DNA of 42,004 bases, from assembly GCA_900540945.1 (NCBI GenBank), contig UQHQ01000018.1, positions 1 through 42,004 on the forward strand, in the 5' to 3' direction. The notes under the pieces are model-generated. The model ran no database searches. It was not told the origin of the DNA and saw nothing but the letters and a program-made list of their open reading frames with translations. This document shows, piece by piece, positions 1-7,768 of this stretch. Position 1 is the first letter of the stretch. Each line of letters starts with the position of its first letter. This DNA is from an uncultured Collinsella sp. (lineage in GTDB: Bacteria; Actinomycetota; Coriobacteriia; Coriobacteriales; Coriobacteriaceae). A program made the position numbers and the translations under genes.

Positions 1-1
1 G

Positions 2-34
2 GGGTCAGCCCGTGGGAGGCCAGGGCGCCGCTGA
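2..34 (+). CDS. Possible 3' tail of an upstream gene (partial)
   Basis: One frame gives a basic tail, GSARGRPGRR, ending at a TGA at 32-34, ahead of a strong terminator. A frame ending at 67-69 is also open, and a third frame runs through the terminator. Which one is coding cannot be decided from so few bases. In actinobacteria rpsA often precedes coaE and uvrB, so the tail of ribosomal protein S1 is one possibility, but this is a context guess only. Confidence 0.2.
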   Translation, partial: GSARGRPGRR

Positions 35-73
35 CCGGTGGACGGCACCGAGCCGTCGCATCGACTTGAAGAA

Positions 74-103
74 GGGGGAGGCCTCGCTGCCTCCCCCTTT
101 TTT
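74..103 (+). terminator. Strong intrinsic terminator upstream of coaE
   Basis: A perfect 9-bp stem, GGGGGAGGC (74-82) with GCCTCCCCC (89-97), has a 6-nt loop and is followed directly by six T (98-103). It ends the transcript of the gene left of the window and separates it from the coaE unit. Confidence 0.92.
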
Positions 104-170
104 GCGTTTGATAGAGAGCTGTAATAAAGAACTCGCCTTCGTTTAGCTTGTCTTACTGTTTGGCTGTATT

Positions 171-201
171 TTGAGTCCTTCTTTTGTATTTGCGCGATAA
201 T
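171..201 (+). promoter_or_regulatory. Candidate promoter for coaE-slt
   Basis: The 126-bp AT-richer gap before coaE holds TTGAGT (171-176) and GATAAT (196-201) spaced 19 bp. The spacing is long and the match imperfect. It is the best candidate between the terminator and the start codon. Confidence 0.3.
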
Positions 202-229
202 AACTCCCATTGGCGTTAGGGAGGACTTG

Positions 230-871
230 ATGTTTACCGTTTTTGTCTTGGGCAATATTGCTTCGGGTAAGTCGACTGCCTGCCGCTATCTCAAATCTCA
301 TGGCGCCATGCTTATCGATCTGGATGAGCTTGCCAAATCTCTGTATGTGCCAGGCTCCGATATCGTCAATGCCCTCGCGGAAGAATTCGGTTGGGACATT
401 CTGGACGGGGAGGGCGGCATTCGCCGCAATGTCCTCGCCGCTCGAGCTTTCGCCTCTCCTGATACAGTTGCGCGGCTCAATGGCATCGTTCATCCGGTTC
501 TCATCGAACAGCTGTCACTGAGGATTCTCGATCCTGTTTGCTGTACGGTTTCGTCCCCCCGTTACCCCTTTGCGGTTGTTGAGGTTTCTGCCCCGACTGG
601 TTTTGAGGATGCCTTTGGCCTGGCTGATGAAATTCTGGTTATCAGCGCTCCTTTAGCAGTTCGTCGCGAGCGTGCCATTCATCGTGGTATGGAGTCCTCT
701 GATTTTGATGCGCGCTCTGCATGCCAACCTGATGAGGCTTCGCTTTGCAATCTCGCTACGACGGTAATCGATAATGCGGCAGGCGATAACTCGCTCTTTG
801 AACAACTGGACGCATGGCTTGCGCGCCATGGCTTTGGGGACGTAGTGGATAAGGAGGAGCCCGATGCCTAA
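230..871 (+). CDS. coaE: Dephospho-CoA kinase
   Basis: This enzyme catalyses the last step of coenzyme A synthesis, ATP-dependent phosphorylation of the 3'-hydroxyl of dephospho-CoA, in the cytoplasm. The N-terminus has the P-loop GNIASGKST at about residues 8-16, then LIDLDELAK, where an acidic residue of the CoaE family binds substrate. NGIVHPVL near residue 87 matches the conserved (N)xIxHP segment. At 213 aa the length is typical. An in-frame TTG lies at 227, but the AGGGAGG at 218-224 is better spaced from the ATG at 230. The gene overlaps the following transglycosylase gene by 8 bases, implying translational coupling. The central part (about residues 100-120) is less conserved than usual. 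Assignment is firm from the motifs and from the coaE-uvrB neighbourhood common in actinobacteria. Confidence 0.9.
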   Translation: MFTVFVLGNIASGKSTACRYLKSHGAMLIDLDELAKSLYVPGSDIVNALAEEFGWDILDGEGGIRRNVLAARAFASPDTVARLNGIVHPVLIEQLSLRILDPVCCTVSSPRYPFAVVEVSAPTGFEDAFGLADEILVISAPLAVRRERAIHRGMESSDFDARSACQPDEASLCNLATTVIDNAAGDNSLFEQLDAWLARHGFGDVVDKEEPDA

Positions 872-1445
872 GACACGTTTCTTTACGTGGTATCGCGTGG
901 CGCCACTTGCCGTTATGTTCGTCTTCGGCATTATTTCGCTCGTCTACTCGTATGCACCTGCTGCCTTCTTTAAGCCTTTGTATCCGATTGACTACGAGGC
1001 GTACATAAAGCAATCGAGCATTTCGCACAATCTCGATCCGTATCTGGTGTGTGCTGTCATAAAGTCGGAATCGAATTGGGATCCCGAGGCTGAGTCGAAT
1101 CAAGGCGCTCAGGGATTGATGCAGCTGATGCCCGAGACTGCCCAGGATATGATTGCCAAGGGTCTTGTCGATGGTAGCGAGTATTCGGCTGACAACCTTA
1201 ACGATCCCGCTACGAACATCGAGTTTGGCTGTGCGTATCTTTCGTATCTTCTAACGTATTTTAACGGGTCGACTGACAGTGCCATTGCCGCCTATAACGC
1301 CGGCATGGGCAATGTCGACGGATGGGCGCAGCAGAGCACGTCGCTTCATAATGCAATCACCTTTCCCGAGACGCAGGCGTATCTGATTCGTGTCAATAAT
1401 GCCTGGGTTCGCTACAAGACCCTCTATCCCGATCGGTTCGTATAG
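864..1445 (+). CDS. Membrane-anchored lytic transglycosylase (SLT domain)
   Basis: Predicted murein lytic transglycosylase cleaving the MurNAc-GlcNAc bond of peptidoglycan outside the cytoplasmic membrane. Residues about 9-32 form one uncleaved membrane segment after a short basic start (PKTRFFTWYR). The SLT fold follows: IKSESNWDP (about residues 67-75) holds the catalytic Glu, then GAQGLMQLMPETA and later IAAYNAGMGNV, all hallmarks of the Slt70/MltE-like GH23 family. At 193 aa it is a minimal enzyme with no cell-wall-binding domain. It starts inside the last codons of coaE, so the two are co-translated. The coaE-slt-uvrB order is probably lineage-specific; no role linking CoA synthesis and wall turnover is implied. 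Confidence 0.88.
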   Translation: MPKTRFFTWYRVAPLAVMFVFGIISLVYSYAPAAFFKPLYPIDYEAYIKQSSISHNLDPYLVCAVIKSESNWDPEAESNQGAQGLMQLMPETAQDMIAKGLVDGSEYSADNLNDPATNIEFGCAYLSYLLTYFNGSTDSAIAAYNAGMGNVDGWAQQSTSLHNAITFPETQAYLIRVNNAWVRYKTLYPDRFV

Positions 1446-1496
1446 GACTATGCCTGCCGCCTGCGTATACTGCAGATATATGAGTTAGGAGTATCC

Positions 1497-3737
1497 ATGG
1501 CGGAATTTGAAGTTGAGCGTGTTGGAGGAGAGCTCAAACGTTTTGGCGTTGAGGGCTCTGAGGTGCCGTTTAAGGTCGTGTCTCCATACGAGCCCGCTGG
1601 TTCCCAGCCTAAGGCCATTGAGTCGCTTGTGCGGGGTGTGAGGGACGGAGATCGCTATCAGGTTTTGCTGGGCGTGACTGGTTCGGGCAAGACCTTCACG
1701 ATGGCTAAGACTATTGAGGCCCTGGGGAAGCCGACGCTGGTCATGGCTCCCAACAAAACGCTTGCCGCTCAGCTCGCGAGCGAGCTCAAGGAATTCTTCC
1801 CTGACAACGCCGTGGTCTATTTTGTGTCGTACTACGACTACTATCAACCCGAAGCGTATGTGCCGCAAAGCGATACGTATATCGAGAAGGATTCCTCGAT
1901 TAACGAAGAAGTCGAGATGTTGCGGCATCAGGCGACCGCATCGCTGCTATCTCGACGCGATGTGATCGTCGTCGCATCGGTCTCGTGTATCTATGGCATC
2001 GGTTCTCCCGAGGACTATGCGGGCCTAGCTCCGAACGTCGACAAGAAGGTGCCGCTCGAGCGCGATGACTTTATCCATGCGCTTATCGATATCCAGTACG
2101 ATCGCAATGACTATGATTTGGCACGTGGCACCTTCCGCGTGCGCGGCGATGTCGTCGACGTGTATCCACCCTATGCCGAGCATCCGTTGCGGTTTGAGTT
2201 CTTTGGCGACGAGGTTGAGCTGATTGCCGAGATCGACGAGGTCACCGGCGAGATGCTACGTGAGTACGAGGCCATTCCCGTGTGGCCGGCCTCGCACTAC
2301 GTGACTGAGAAGCCTAAGGTCAAAGCGGCTCTGAAATCAATCAGTGAAGAGTGCGAGAAGCGTGTGGCCGAGCTCAAGGCGACTGATAAGCTGCTCGAGG
2401 CACAGCGTCTGCAGCAGCGCACCGATTATGATCTTGAGATGCTCGAGACGATGGGCTTTTGCAACGGCATCGAGAACTACTCGCGTCATCTGGACGGTCG
2501 AAAACCGGGCGAGCCACCGTTTACCCTGATCGATTACTTTCCTAAGGACATGCTCTGCATCATCGATGAGAGCCATGTGACGGTGCCGCAGATCCGCGGC
2601 ATGCACGAAGGTGACCGCTCGCGTAAGGTGACGCTGGTGGAGCACGGTTTTCGTCTGCCTTCGGCACTCGATAACCGCCCGCTTCGTTTCGATGAGTTTG
2701 AGGCGAGGATTCCCCAGTTCATCTACGTCTCGGCTACGCCGGGCGACTATGAGCTGCGGGTTAGCCAGAACGACGTTGAGCAGATTATTCGTCCGACCGG
2801 TCTGCTCGACCCCAAGATCGATGTGCGTCCGGTTCGTGGACAGATTGACGATCTTGAGGACGAGATTCGCGAGCGCGTTGCCCGCAAGGAGCGCGTGCTG
2901 GTGACCACGCTCACCAAGCGCATGGCCGAGGACCTGACCGACCATCTGCTTGATGCCGGCATTAAGGTCAATTACATGCACTCCGATACAGCGACGATGG
3001 ACCGTGTCGAGATCCTGCGAACGCTGCGCGAGGGAAAGATTGATGTTCTCGTCGGCATCAACCTGCTCCGCGAGGGTCTGGACCTTCCTGAGGTCTCGCT
3101 GGTGGCAATTCTCGACGCTGACAAGGAAGGCTTCTTGCGCAACCGCCGTTCGTTGATTCAGACGATTGGTCGTGCGGCCCGTAATGCCGGCGGCGAGGTC
3201 ATCATGTATGCAGACGTTGTGACCGATTCGATGAAAGAAGCCATCGAGGAGACGCAGCGCCGTCGCGAGATTCAGATGGCATATAACGAAGAGCATGGCA
3301 TTGTGCCCAAGACGGTCCGCAAGGCCATTAACGACATTTCGAGCTTTATTGCCGAGGCCGAAAAGACTGTGGGCTCGAAGGGGCGCTCGAGAGGCGATTC
3401 GCTGGGTCACGGTGCGTTCTATACACCCGACGAAAACGGCGAGGGCGCCGCGCCGGAGACGGTGGCACCCGAGCAGACGCTTGCCGAACAGCTGGAAGGG
3501 CTACCGCATGACGAGCTCGTGCGGATCGTCGAGACCATGGAGGAAGACATGCGCAACGCTTCCGCCGCCATGGACTTTGAGGAGGCGGCGCGTCTGCGCG
3601 ATGCCGTCGTTCAGATTCGGGCGATGCTTGAGGGCGCATCTGAGGACGAAACGATCGAGCGTTTGCGTTCGCAGGCTCGCAAGGGCTCTACCTTTGCTTC
3701 GGGCAGAAAACGCCAGGGTGCAAGATTCAGGAAGTAG
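1497..3737 (+). CDS. uvrB: Excinuclease ABC subunit B
   Basis: UvrB is the damage-verifying helicase-like core of nucleotide excision repair. It is loaded by UvrA and recruits UvrC for dual incision. Visible motifs are Walker A GVTGSGKT (about residues 59-66), the aromatic beta-hairpin YYDYYQPEAYVP that inserts between strands, the DEAD-like box IIDESHV, the C-terminal helicase motif QTIGRAARN, and a UVR domain with MDFEEAARLRD near residue 700 that contacts UvrC. The length of 746 aa includes a slightly longer linker before the UVR motif than E. coli UvrB. An AGGAG lies 6 bases before the ATG. A TATACT at 1466-1471 could be a -10 box, but no good -35 and no LexA box were seen. Confidence 0.98.
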   Translation: MAEFEVERVGGELKRFGVEGSEVPFKVVSPYEPAGSQPKAIESLVRGVRDGDRYQVLLGVTGSGKTFTMAKTIEALGKPTLVMAPNKTLAAQLASELKEFFPDNAVVYFVSYYDYYQPEAYVPQSDTYIEKDSSINEEVEMLRHQATASLLSRRDVIVVASVSCIYGIGSPEDYAGLAPNVDKKVPLERDDFIHALIDIQYDRNDYDLARGTFRVRGDVVDVYPPYAEHPLRFEFFGDEVELIAEIDEVTGEMLREYEAIPVWPASHYVTEKPKVKAALKSISEECEKRVAELKATDKLLEAQRLQQRTDYDLEMLETMGFCNGIENYSRHLDGRKPGEPPFTLIDYFPKDMLCIIDESHVTVPQIRGMHEGDRSRKVTLVEHGFRLPSALDNRPLRFDEFEARIPQFIYVSATPGDYELRVSQNDVEQIIRPTGLLDPKIDVRPVRGQIDDLEDEIRERVARKERVLVTTLTKRMAEDLTDHLLDAGIKVNYMHSDTATMDRVEILRTLREGKIDVLVGINLLREGLDLPEVSLVAILDADKEGFLRNRRSLIQTIGRAARNAGGEVIMYADVVTDSMKEAIEETQRRREIQMAYNEEHGIVPKTVRKAINDISSFIAEAEKTVGSKGRSRGDSLGHGAFYTPDENGEGAAPETVAPEQTLAEQLEGLPHDELVRIVETMEEDMRNASAAMDFEEAARLRDAVVQIRAMLEGASEDETIERLRSQARKGSTFASGRKRQGARFRK

Positions 3738-3740
3738 CGA

Positions 3741-3776
3741 ACAGGCCCCGAGTTCCCTGTGGAGCTCGGGGCCTGT
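3741..3776. terminator. Bidirectional hairpin terminator between uvrB and the convergent flavoprotein gene
   Basis: A perfect 12-bp inverted repeat, ACAGGCCCCGAG (3741-3752) and CTCGGGGCCTGT (3765-3776), has a 12-nt loop. It lies between convergent genes only 65 bp apart. There is no long T tract on either side, so it may act as a rho-independent terminator of modest strength in both directions. Confidence 0.7.
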
Positions 3777-3802
3777 GTCGTTCAGACGCGAGAGTTCGTG
3801 CG

Positions 3803-5443
3803 CTAGAGGTCTGCTATCAGCGCCTCGGCGCAACGGATGCCGTCGGTGGCCGCGCTCATGATGCCGCCGGCATATCCGGCACCCTCGCCGCAAGGGTAGA
3901 GACCCGGGGTCGACACGGCATGGCACGCTCGGTCTCGGGTGACAGTGACCGGTGAGCTCGAACGCGTCTCCACGCCGGTAAGAACGGCATCGGGGCGGTC
4001 GTAGCCACGTAGCTTTTTTCCGAGTAGGGGAAGTCCCAGGCGGAGCGACTCGACGATATGCTGCGGCAGGGCTTCGTCAATTGCCGTCCAGGTCACACCG
4101 AGCGGATAGGTGGGCTTTACCTTTCCGGGTGCCGTGCTGGCGCGCCCCGCAAGGAAATCTCCGACGAGCTGTGCCGGCGCGTTCCAGTTGGAGCCACCCA
4201 GGCGATAAGCGGCTCGCTCACAGGCGCGCTGGAGCTCAATGCCTGCGAGCGGATCATCGCTGGGAAGGTCGTCAGGTGTGACGTTAACGAGTAGGGCGGC
4301 ATTCGCGTTGCGCCCGTCGCGGGCATTGAGGCTGGCGCCGTTGACGCACAGATGGCCCTGCTCGGAAGAAGCCGCGACAACCTGTCCGCCGGGGCACATG
4401 CAAAACGAGAACACGCTGCGGCCGTTGGGGAGATGGGCAACAAGCTTGTAGGGGGCTGCTCCGAGTGCCGGGTGCCCCGCCGAAGGGCCATATTGGGCAC
4501 GGTCGATGTCGCGCTGTGGATGCTCGATGCGCACACCCATGGCAAAGGTCTTTTGCGCGAGGGCAACGTTATGTTCTTTGAGAAGCTCGAATACGTCGCG
4601 GGCGGAATGGCCGCAGGCGAGAATGAGGTGCTTTGTGGCGATTGTCTCGCTTGTGGTTTCTTGGGGCGGTTGGACATCGATGCCGGTGATGGCACCAGAA
4701 CCATCGGTTCGAATATTGACGAGCTTTGTTCGATAACGGACGGTTCCACCGAGCTGCTCGATGCGCTGAGAAATGTTGGTGACGACGGTGGGGAGGATGT
4801 CGGAGCCAATGTGCGGCTTGGCGTCCCACAGGATGTCGCGAGGTGAGCCCGCTTCGACGAAGGTTTCAAGAATCAGTCGATGGGCAGGATTCTTGGTTCC
4901 CGTGTTGAGCTTGCCGTCCGAGAAGGTCCCTGCGCCGCCCAGGCCAAATTGGATATTGCTTTCGGGGTCGAGGATACGCTCCTTAAGAAAGAGATCAATC
5001 GCTTCCGAGCGGCGAAGTGCGGGGTCGCCGCGCTCGATGAGCAGGGGTTTAAGGCCCGCTTCGGCAAGGGTGAGGGCGGCGAAGAGCCCGGCGCAACCGG
5101 CGCCGACAACGACGGGACGCCCCTTGGGTGCATTCGGGACAGGGTTGGGGAATGAAGGAGTCTCGCCGTCTACCATGCGGATGCGCGAGCGGTCGCGCTC
5201 GGCGACGCGGTCGACCACCTCCTGCTCGAGTCGGGAGCTTGTCAGCTCAACTCGAAAGCTCAAAATAAAATGGACATCTCGCTTTTTACGGGCGTCGATT
5301 GACTTGCGATGGAGCTCAATGGCTTTAATCTGGGAATCCTCGCATCGCAGAGCTCGCTTGACGGCGCGTCTACCAATAGCAAGGCAGGCAGTTTCGTCGC
5401 CGGCCTCATCGAGTGACGCGTGGACTTGGGTGATTTCGATCAT
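3803..5443 (-). CDS. FAD-dependent dehydrogenase, COG2509 type
   Basis: A flavoprotein of the uncharacterised COG2509 family (NAD(P)/FAD-dependent oxidoreductase). After an N-terminal domain of about 100 residues comes the dinucleotide-binding motif VVVGAGCAGLFAALTLAEAG with the acidic ribose-binding end LLIERG. Family blocks follow, including IQFGLGGAGTFSDGKLNTGT, FCMCPGG and, near the C-terminus, LYPCGEGAGYAGGIMSAATD, which closes the FAD site. The substrate is not known. The frame is open further upstream, but the ATG at 5441-5443 is preceded by AAGGAGA and gives the usual start, MIEITQV; 546 aa. It follows an HI0933-type flavoprotein gene and mrp on the same strand, suggesting a redox- or Fe-S-related cluster, though a hairpin separates it from them. 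Confidence 0.85.
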   Translation of the reverse strand: MIEITQVHASLDEAGDETACLAIGRRAVKRALRCEDSQIKAIELHRKSIDARKKRDVHFILSFRVELTSSRLEQEVVDRVAERDRSRIRMVDGETPSFPNPVPNAPKGRPVVVGAGCAGLFAALTLAEAGLKPLLIERGDPALRRSEAIDLFLKERILDPESNIQFGLGGAGTFSDGKLNTGTKNPAHRLILETFVEAGSPRDILWDAKPHIGSDILPTVVTNISQRIEQLGGTVRYRTKLVNIRTDGSGAITGIDVQPPQETTSETIATKHLILACGHSARDVFELLKEHNVALAQKTFAMGVRIEHPQRDIDRAQYGPSAGHPALGAAPYKLVAHLPNGRSVFSFCMCPGGQVVAASSEQGHLCVNGASLNARDGRNANAALLVNVTPDDLPSDDPLAGIELQRACERAAYRLGGSNWNAPAQLVGDFLAGRASTAPGKVKPTYPLGVTWTAIDEALPQHIVESLRLGLPLLGKKLRGYDRPDAVLTGVETRSSSPVTVTRDRACHAVSTPGLYPCGEGAGYAGGIMSAATDGIRCAEALIADL

Positions 5444-5461
5444 CGAGGTCTCCTTAGATGC

Positions 5462-5493
5462 AAGAAAGAGGCCGCCCGGTGTCCCAGACGGCC
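5462..5493 (-). terminator. Hairpin terminator/attenuator between two flavoprotein genes
   Basis: On the minus strand GGCCGTCTGG pairs with CCGGGCGGCC (two G-U pairs, GACA loop) and is followed by TCTTTCTT. It lies 19 bases before the COG2509 start codon, so it would reduce read-through from the HI0933-type gene or form a leader structure. Confidence 0.55.
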
Positions 5494-5522
5494 CGAATGC
5501 GTTTTGATTATAGACTGCGCGG

Positions 5523-6792
5523 CTACAGGCTGCTTGCAGCGCGAATACCCGAGATCCAGGCCCACGCAAGGTTAAAGCCTCCGCAATCGGCGTCGATGTC
5601 GAGCGCTTCTCCGCAGACGTAAAGCGGGGCGCTTGTGGTGCTGTTCACGTAAAGATTGGGTGTCGAGACGCACTCGATAGATATGCCGCCACGCGTGACC
5701 TGTGCTGAGCGCTCCTCTGCCGTCCCTTCGACGGACAGTTTAAAGTGCTTGAGGATTGAGACCAGGTGGATGACATCGCGCGAGCCGGGATGGCACCGCT
5801 CGAATGCCGTACAGACGACGTGTGAGAGCTGCGGGGCGAGCATGCCGTCAAGCCAGTGGGAGTTTCGGGGCGAAAAATCGCCGAGCACGTTGACACGCTG
5901 CTCGAGCGTATCGAGCAGCTCATCTTTGGAGAAATCTGGAAAGAAGTCGATCAGAACAGTGTCGCCCTGGTTGATACGGCGAGAGAGATTGAAGGCGGCG
6001 ACGCCTGAGATGCCGAAGGCACGGAACAGCACTTCGCCATCTTCTCGCCAGAGCTCTTCGTGGCTGCGCGAGAGCGTTAAGCGGGCTCGGACGCGCAGAC
6101 CATCCAGAGTTCCGAGTGCCGTCCGGTCGCCGACGACTGATGCCGATACGGGGCACAGGACGGGGCGCAGGGGCGTCAAGGGAAGGCTAAACACCTCGGC
6201 GATGCCGGTGGGGTTGCCGCCCGTAGCGATAACCACGGCCCTTGCCTGCAGGGCATCGCTCGTGCGAGGAGTATCGGCTAACGCCTTTCGAAGCGAACGG
6301 AGCTCCGTCTTTCGGTCGCCGTGCTTTTTGGGTTTGAGTACATGAGCGGGACGGTCGATCTGAAGCGTCCAGCCTTCGGAAGCCTTATGAGCCGCAATGA
6401 CGTTAGTCCCGCAGAGTAGGGTGATGCCCAAACGCTCGCATGCATTGAGGAGTGCATCGCGAACCGACTCGGCGCGAAGGGAGCGCGGGTATAGGCGGCC
6501 TTCCTCACGGATCGTCATGATGCCCAGCGAGGAGAAAAAACTCTCGAGATCTTGCTCGGGCTGGGGGCCCATGATGGATTCGACAAAGGCGGGGCGGTTA
6601 TATCGCCGAATGTCGATGGATTCGTTTGAGAGGTTGCAGCGGCCGTTTCCGGTTGCGAGCAGCTTGAGGCCGCAGGCGACGTCGCGCTCGACGACGCAGA
6701 CGCTTTTGTCGACACGCGCCGCCGTAATGGCGGGCGAGGCCCGAGGCCCCGCCGCCGATCACCAAGACGTCATAGAAGGCGCTTGCGTTCAC
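5523..6792 (-). pseudogene. HI0933/BaiN-type flavoprotein, frameshifted near its N-terminus
   Basis: An NAD(P)/FAD-dependent oxidoreductase of the HI0933/YhiN/BaiN family. Reading starts at a GTG (6790-6792) touching the mrp stop and gives MNASAFYDVLVIGGGASGLA, the FAD-binding Rossmann start. The frame is then lost at the C tract at about 6732-6734. One base over, it resumes as AITAARVDKS, CGLKLLATGNGRCNLSNE (the family signature TGNGRCNL), and continues unbroken to the TAG at 5523. Summed length is about 422 aa, normal for the family. The C-terminal LYVCGEALDIDADCGGFNL is the second FAD motif and is intact. One extra C (or two missing bases) explains the break. It is either a recent pseudogene or a sequence error; the remainder shows no decay. 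BaiN of Clostridium scindens in this family was linked to bile acid dehydroxylation, but function cannot be assigned by family here. Confidence 0.8.
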
Positions 6793-7623
6793 TTAGGCCT
6801 CGTCTGTCTTGTGCGGGGCGATGGCCTCAACGGCGGAGACGGCTTGGGGCAGCATGCCGGCGGGCAGCGCGGTTTCGACTTCTCCCTTGTCGCAGGCTTC
6901 GGCGAGCGCGGGATCGATGGGCAGCTGACCAAGGATGTCGAGATGATAGGTCTCGGCGACCTCGGGAAGCTTGCTCTTGCCGAAGACCTCGATCTTCTTG
7001 CCGCAGTCGGGGCATTCGATATAGCTCATGTTCTCGACAATGCCCAGAATCGGAACGTTCATCTTCTCGGCCATGTTGACCGCCTTGGCGACAATCATCG
7101 AGACTAAGTCTTGCGGGCTCGTGACGATGACGATGCCATCGACGGGCAGTGACTGGAAGACGGTGAGTGCGACATCCCCCGTTCCCGGAGGCATATCGAC
7201 CAGCAGATAGTCGATGGGGCCCCAAGAGGTTTCGCTCCAGAATTGCCTGATGGCGCCGGCGATGACCGGACCACGCCAGAGGACGGGGTCGGTCTCGTTT
7301 TGAAGCAGCAGGTTGGAGCTCATGACCTTGACGCCGTGCTCGGAGATCTCGGGCAGCATGAGGTTGCCGAGGGCATGGACATGGCGTCCGCTCATGCCGA
7401 ACATTTTGGGGATGGAGGGGCCGGTGATGTCGGCGTCGAGAATGCCAACCTTGTTGCCGCGGCGGGCGAGCTCGGTTGCGATGGCGCCCGTCACAAACGA
7501 CTTGCCGACGCCTCCCTTGCCGGAAAGCACAGCGATAACGCGCTTGACCTCCGACAGCGTATTCTCTTCAAATTGCGACGGCGTTGATTGTCCGCCGGCT
7601 GCTTGTGCGTGCTCGCAACCCAT
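6793..7623 (-). CDS. mrp: Mrp/NBP35-family P-loop ATPase (Fe-S cluster carrier)
   Basis: A cytoplasmic ATPase of the Mrp/ApbC/NBP35 family, known to carry and deliver Fe-S clusters. It shows the deviant Walker A VLSGKGGVGKS (about residues 31-41), the switch/Walker B LLVDMPPGTGD, and the CPDCGKK motif near residue 215, whose CxxC pair binds the bridging cluster at the dimer interface. The N-terminus, MGCEHAQAAGG, has a single Cys rather than a four-Cys ferredoxin-like motif. The ATG at 7621-7623 is preceded by AAAGGAG and lies downstream of a good promoter; a longer open frame would overlap that promoter's -10 box. 276 aa. Its stop is immediately followed by the GTG of the HI0933-type flavoprotein gene. 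Confidence 0.92.
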   Translation of the reverse strand: MGCEHAQAAGGQSTPSQFEENTLSEVKRVIAVLSGKGGVGKSFVTGAIATELARRGNKVGILDADITGPSIPKMFGMSGRHVHALGNLMLPEISEHGVKVMSSNLLLQNETDPVLWRGPVIAGAIRQFWSETSWGPIDYLLVDMPPGTGDVALTVFQSLPVDGIVIVTSPQDLVSMIVAKAVNMAEKMNVPILGIVENMSYIECPDCGKKIEVFGKSKLPEVAETYHLDILGQLPIDPALAEACDKGEVETALPAGMLPQAVSAVEAIAPHKTDEA

Positions 7624-7678
7624 GTATGACTCCTTTGTATATGTTGGGGCCGGGGCCCCGCGATGTGACACGAGCGTC

Positions 7679-7708
7679 ATTGTACCCTCGTTTGCGAGCG
7701 GGAGTCAT
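7679..7708 (-). promoter_or_regulatory. Promoter for mrp
   Basis: On the minus strand ATGACT (7703-7708) and TACAAT (7679-7684) are separated by 18 bp. The spacer contains the small inverted repeat CTCG-CAAA-CGAG. It lies 55 bases upstream of the mrp start codon. Confidence 0.6.
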
Positions 7709-7768
7709 TTGCGATGCATTTGGGCCGAGCGTGCTTGCAATACGATGGGTCCAAGCGAATGGGCGGGC

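Noticed and set aside
143..493. Minus-strand open frame opposite coaE
   Set aside because: Runs across the coaE promoter and P-loop region with no recognisable protein features.
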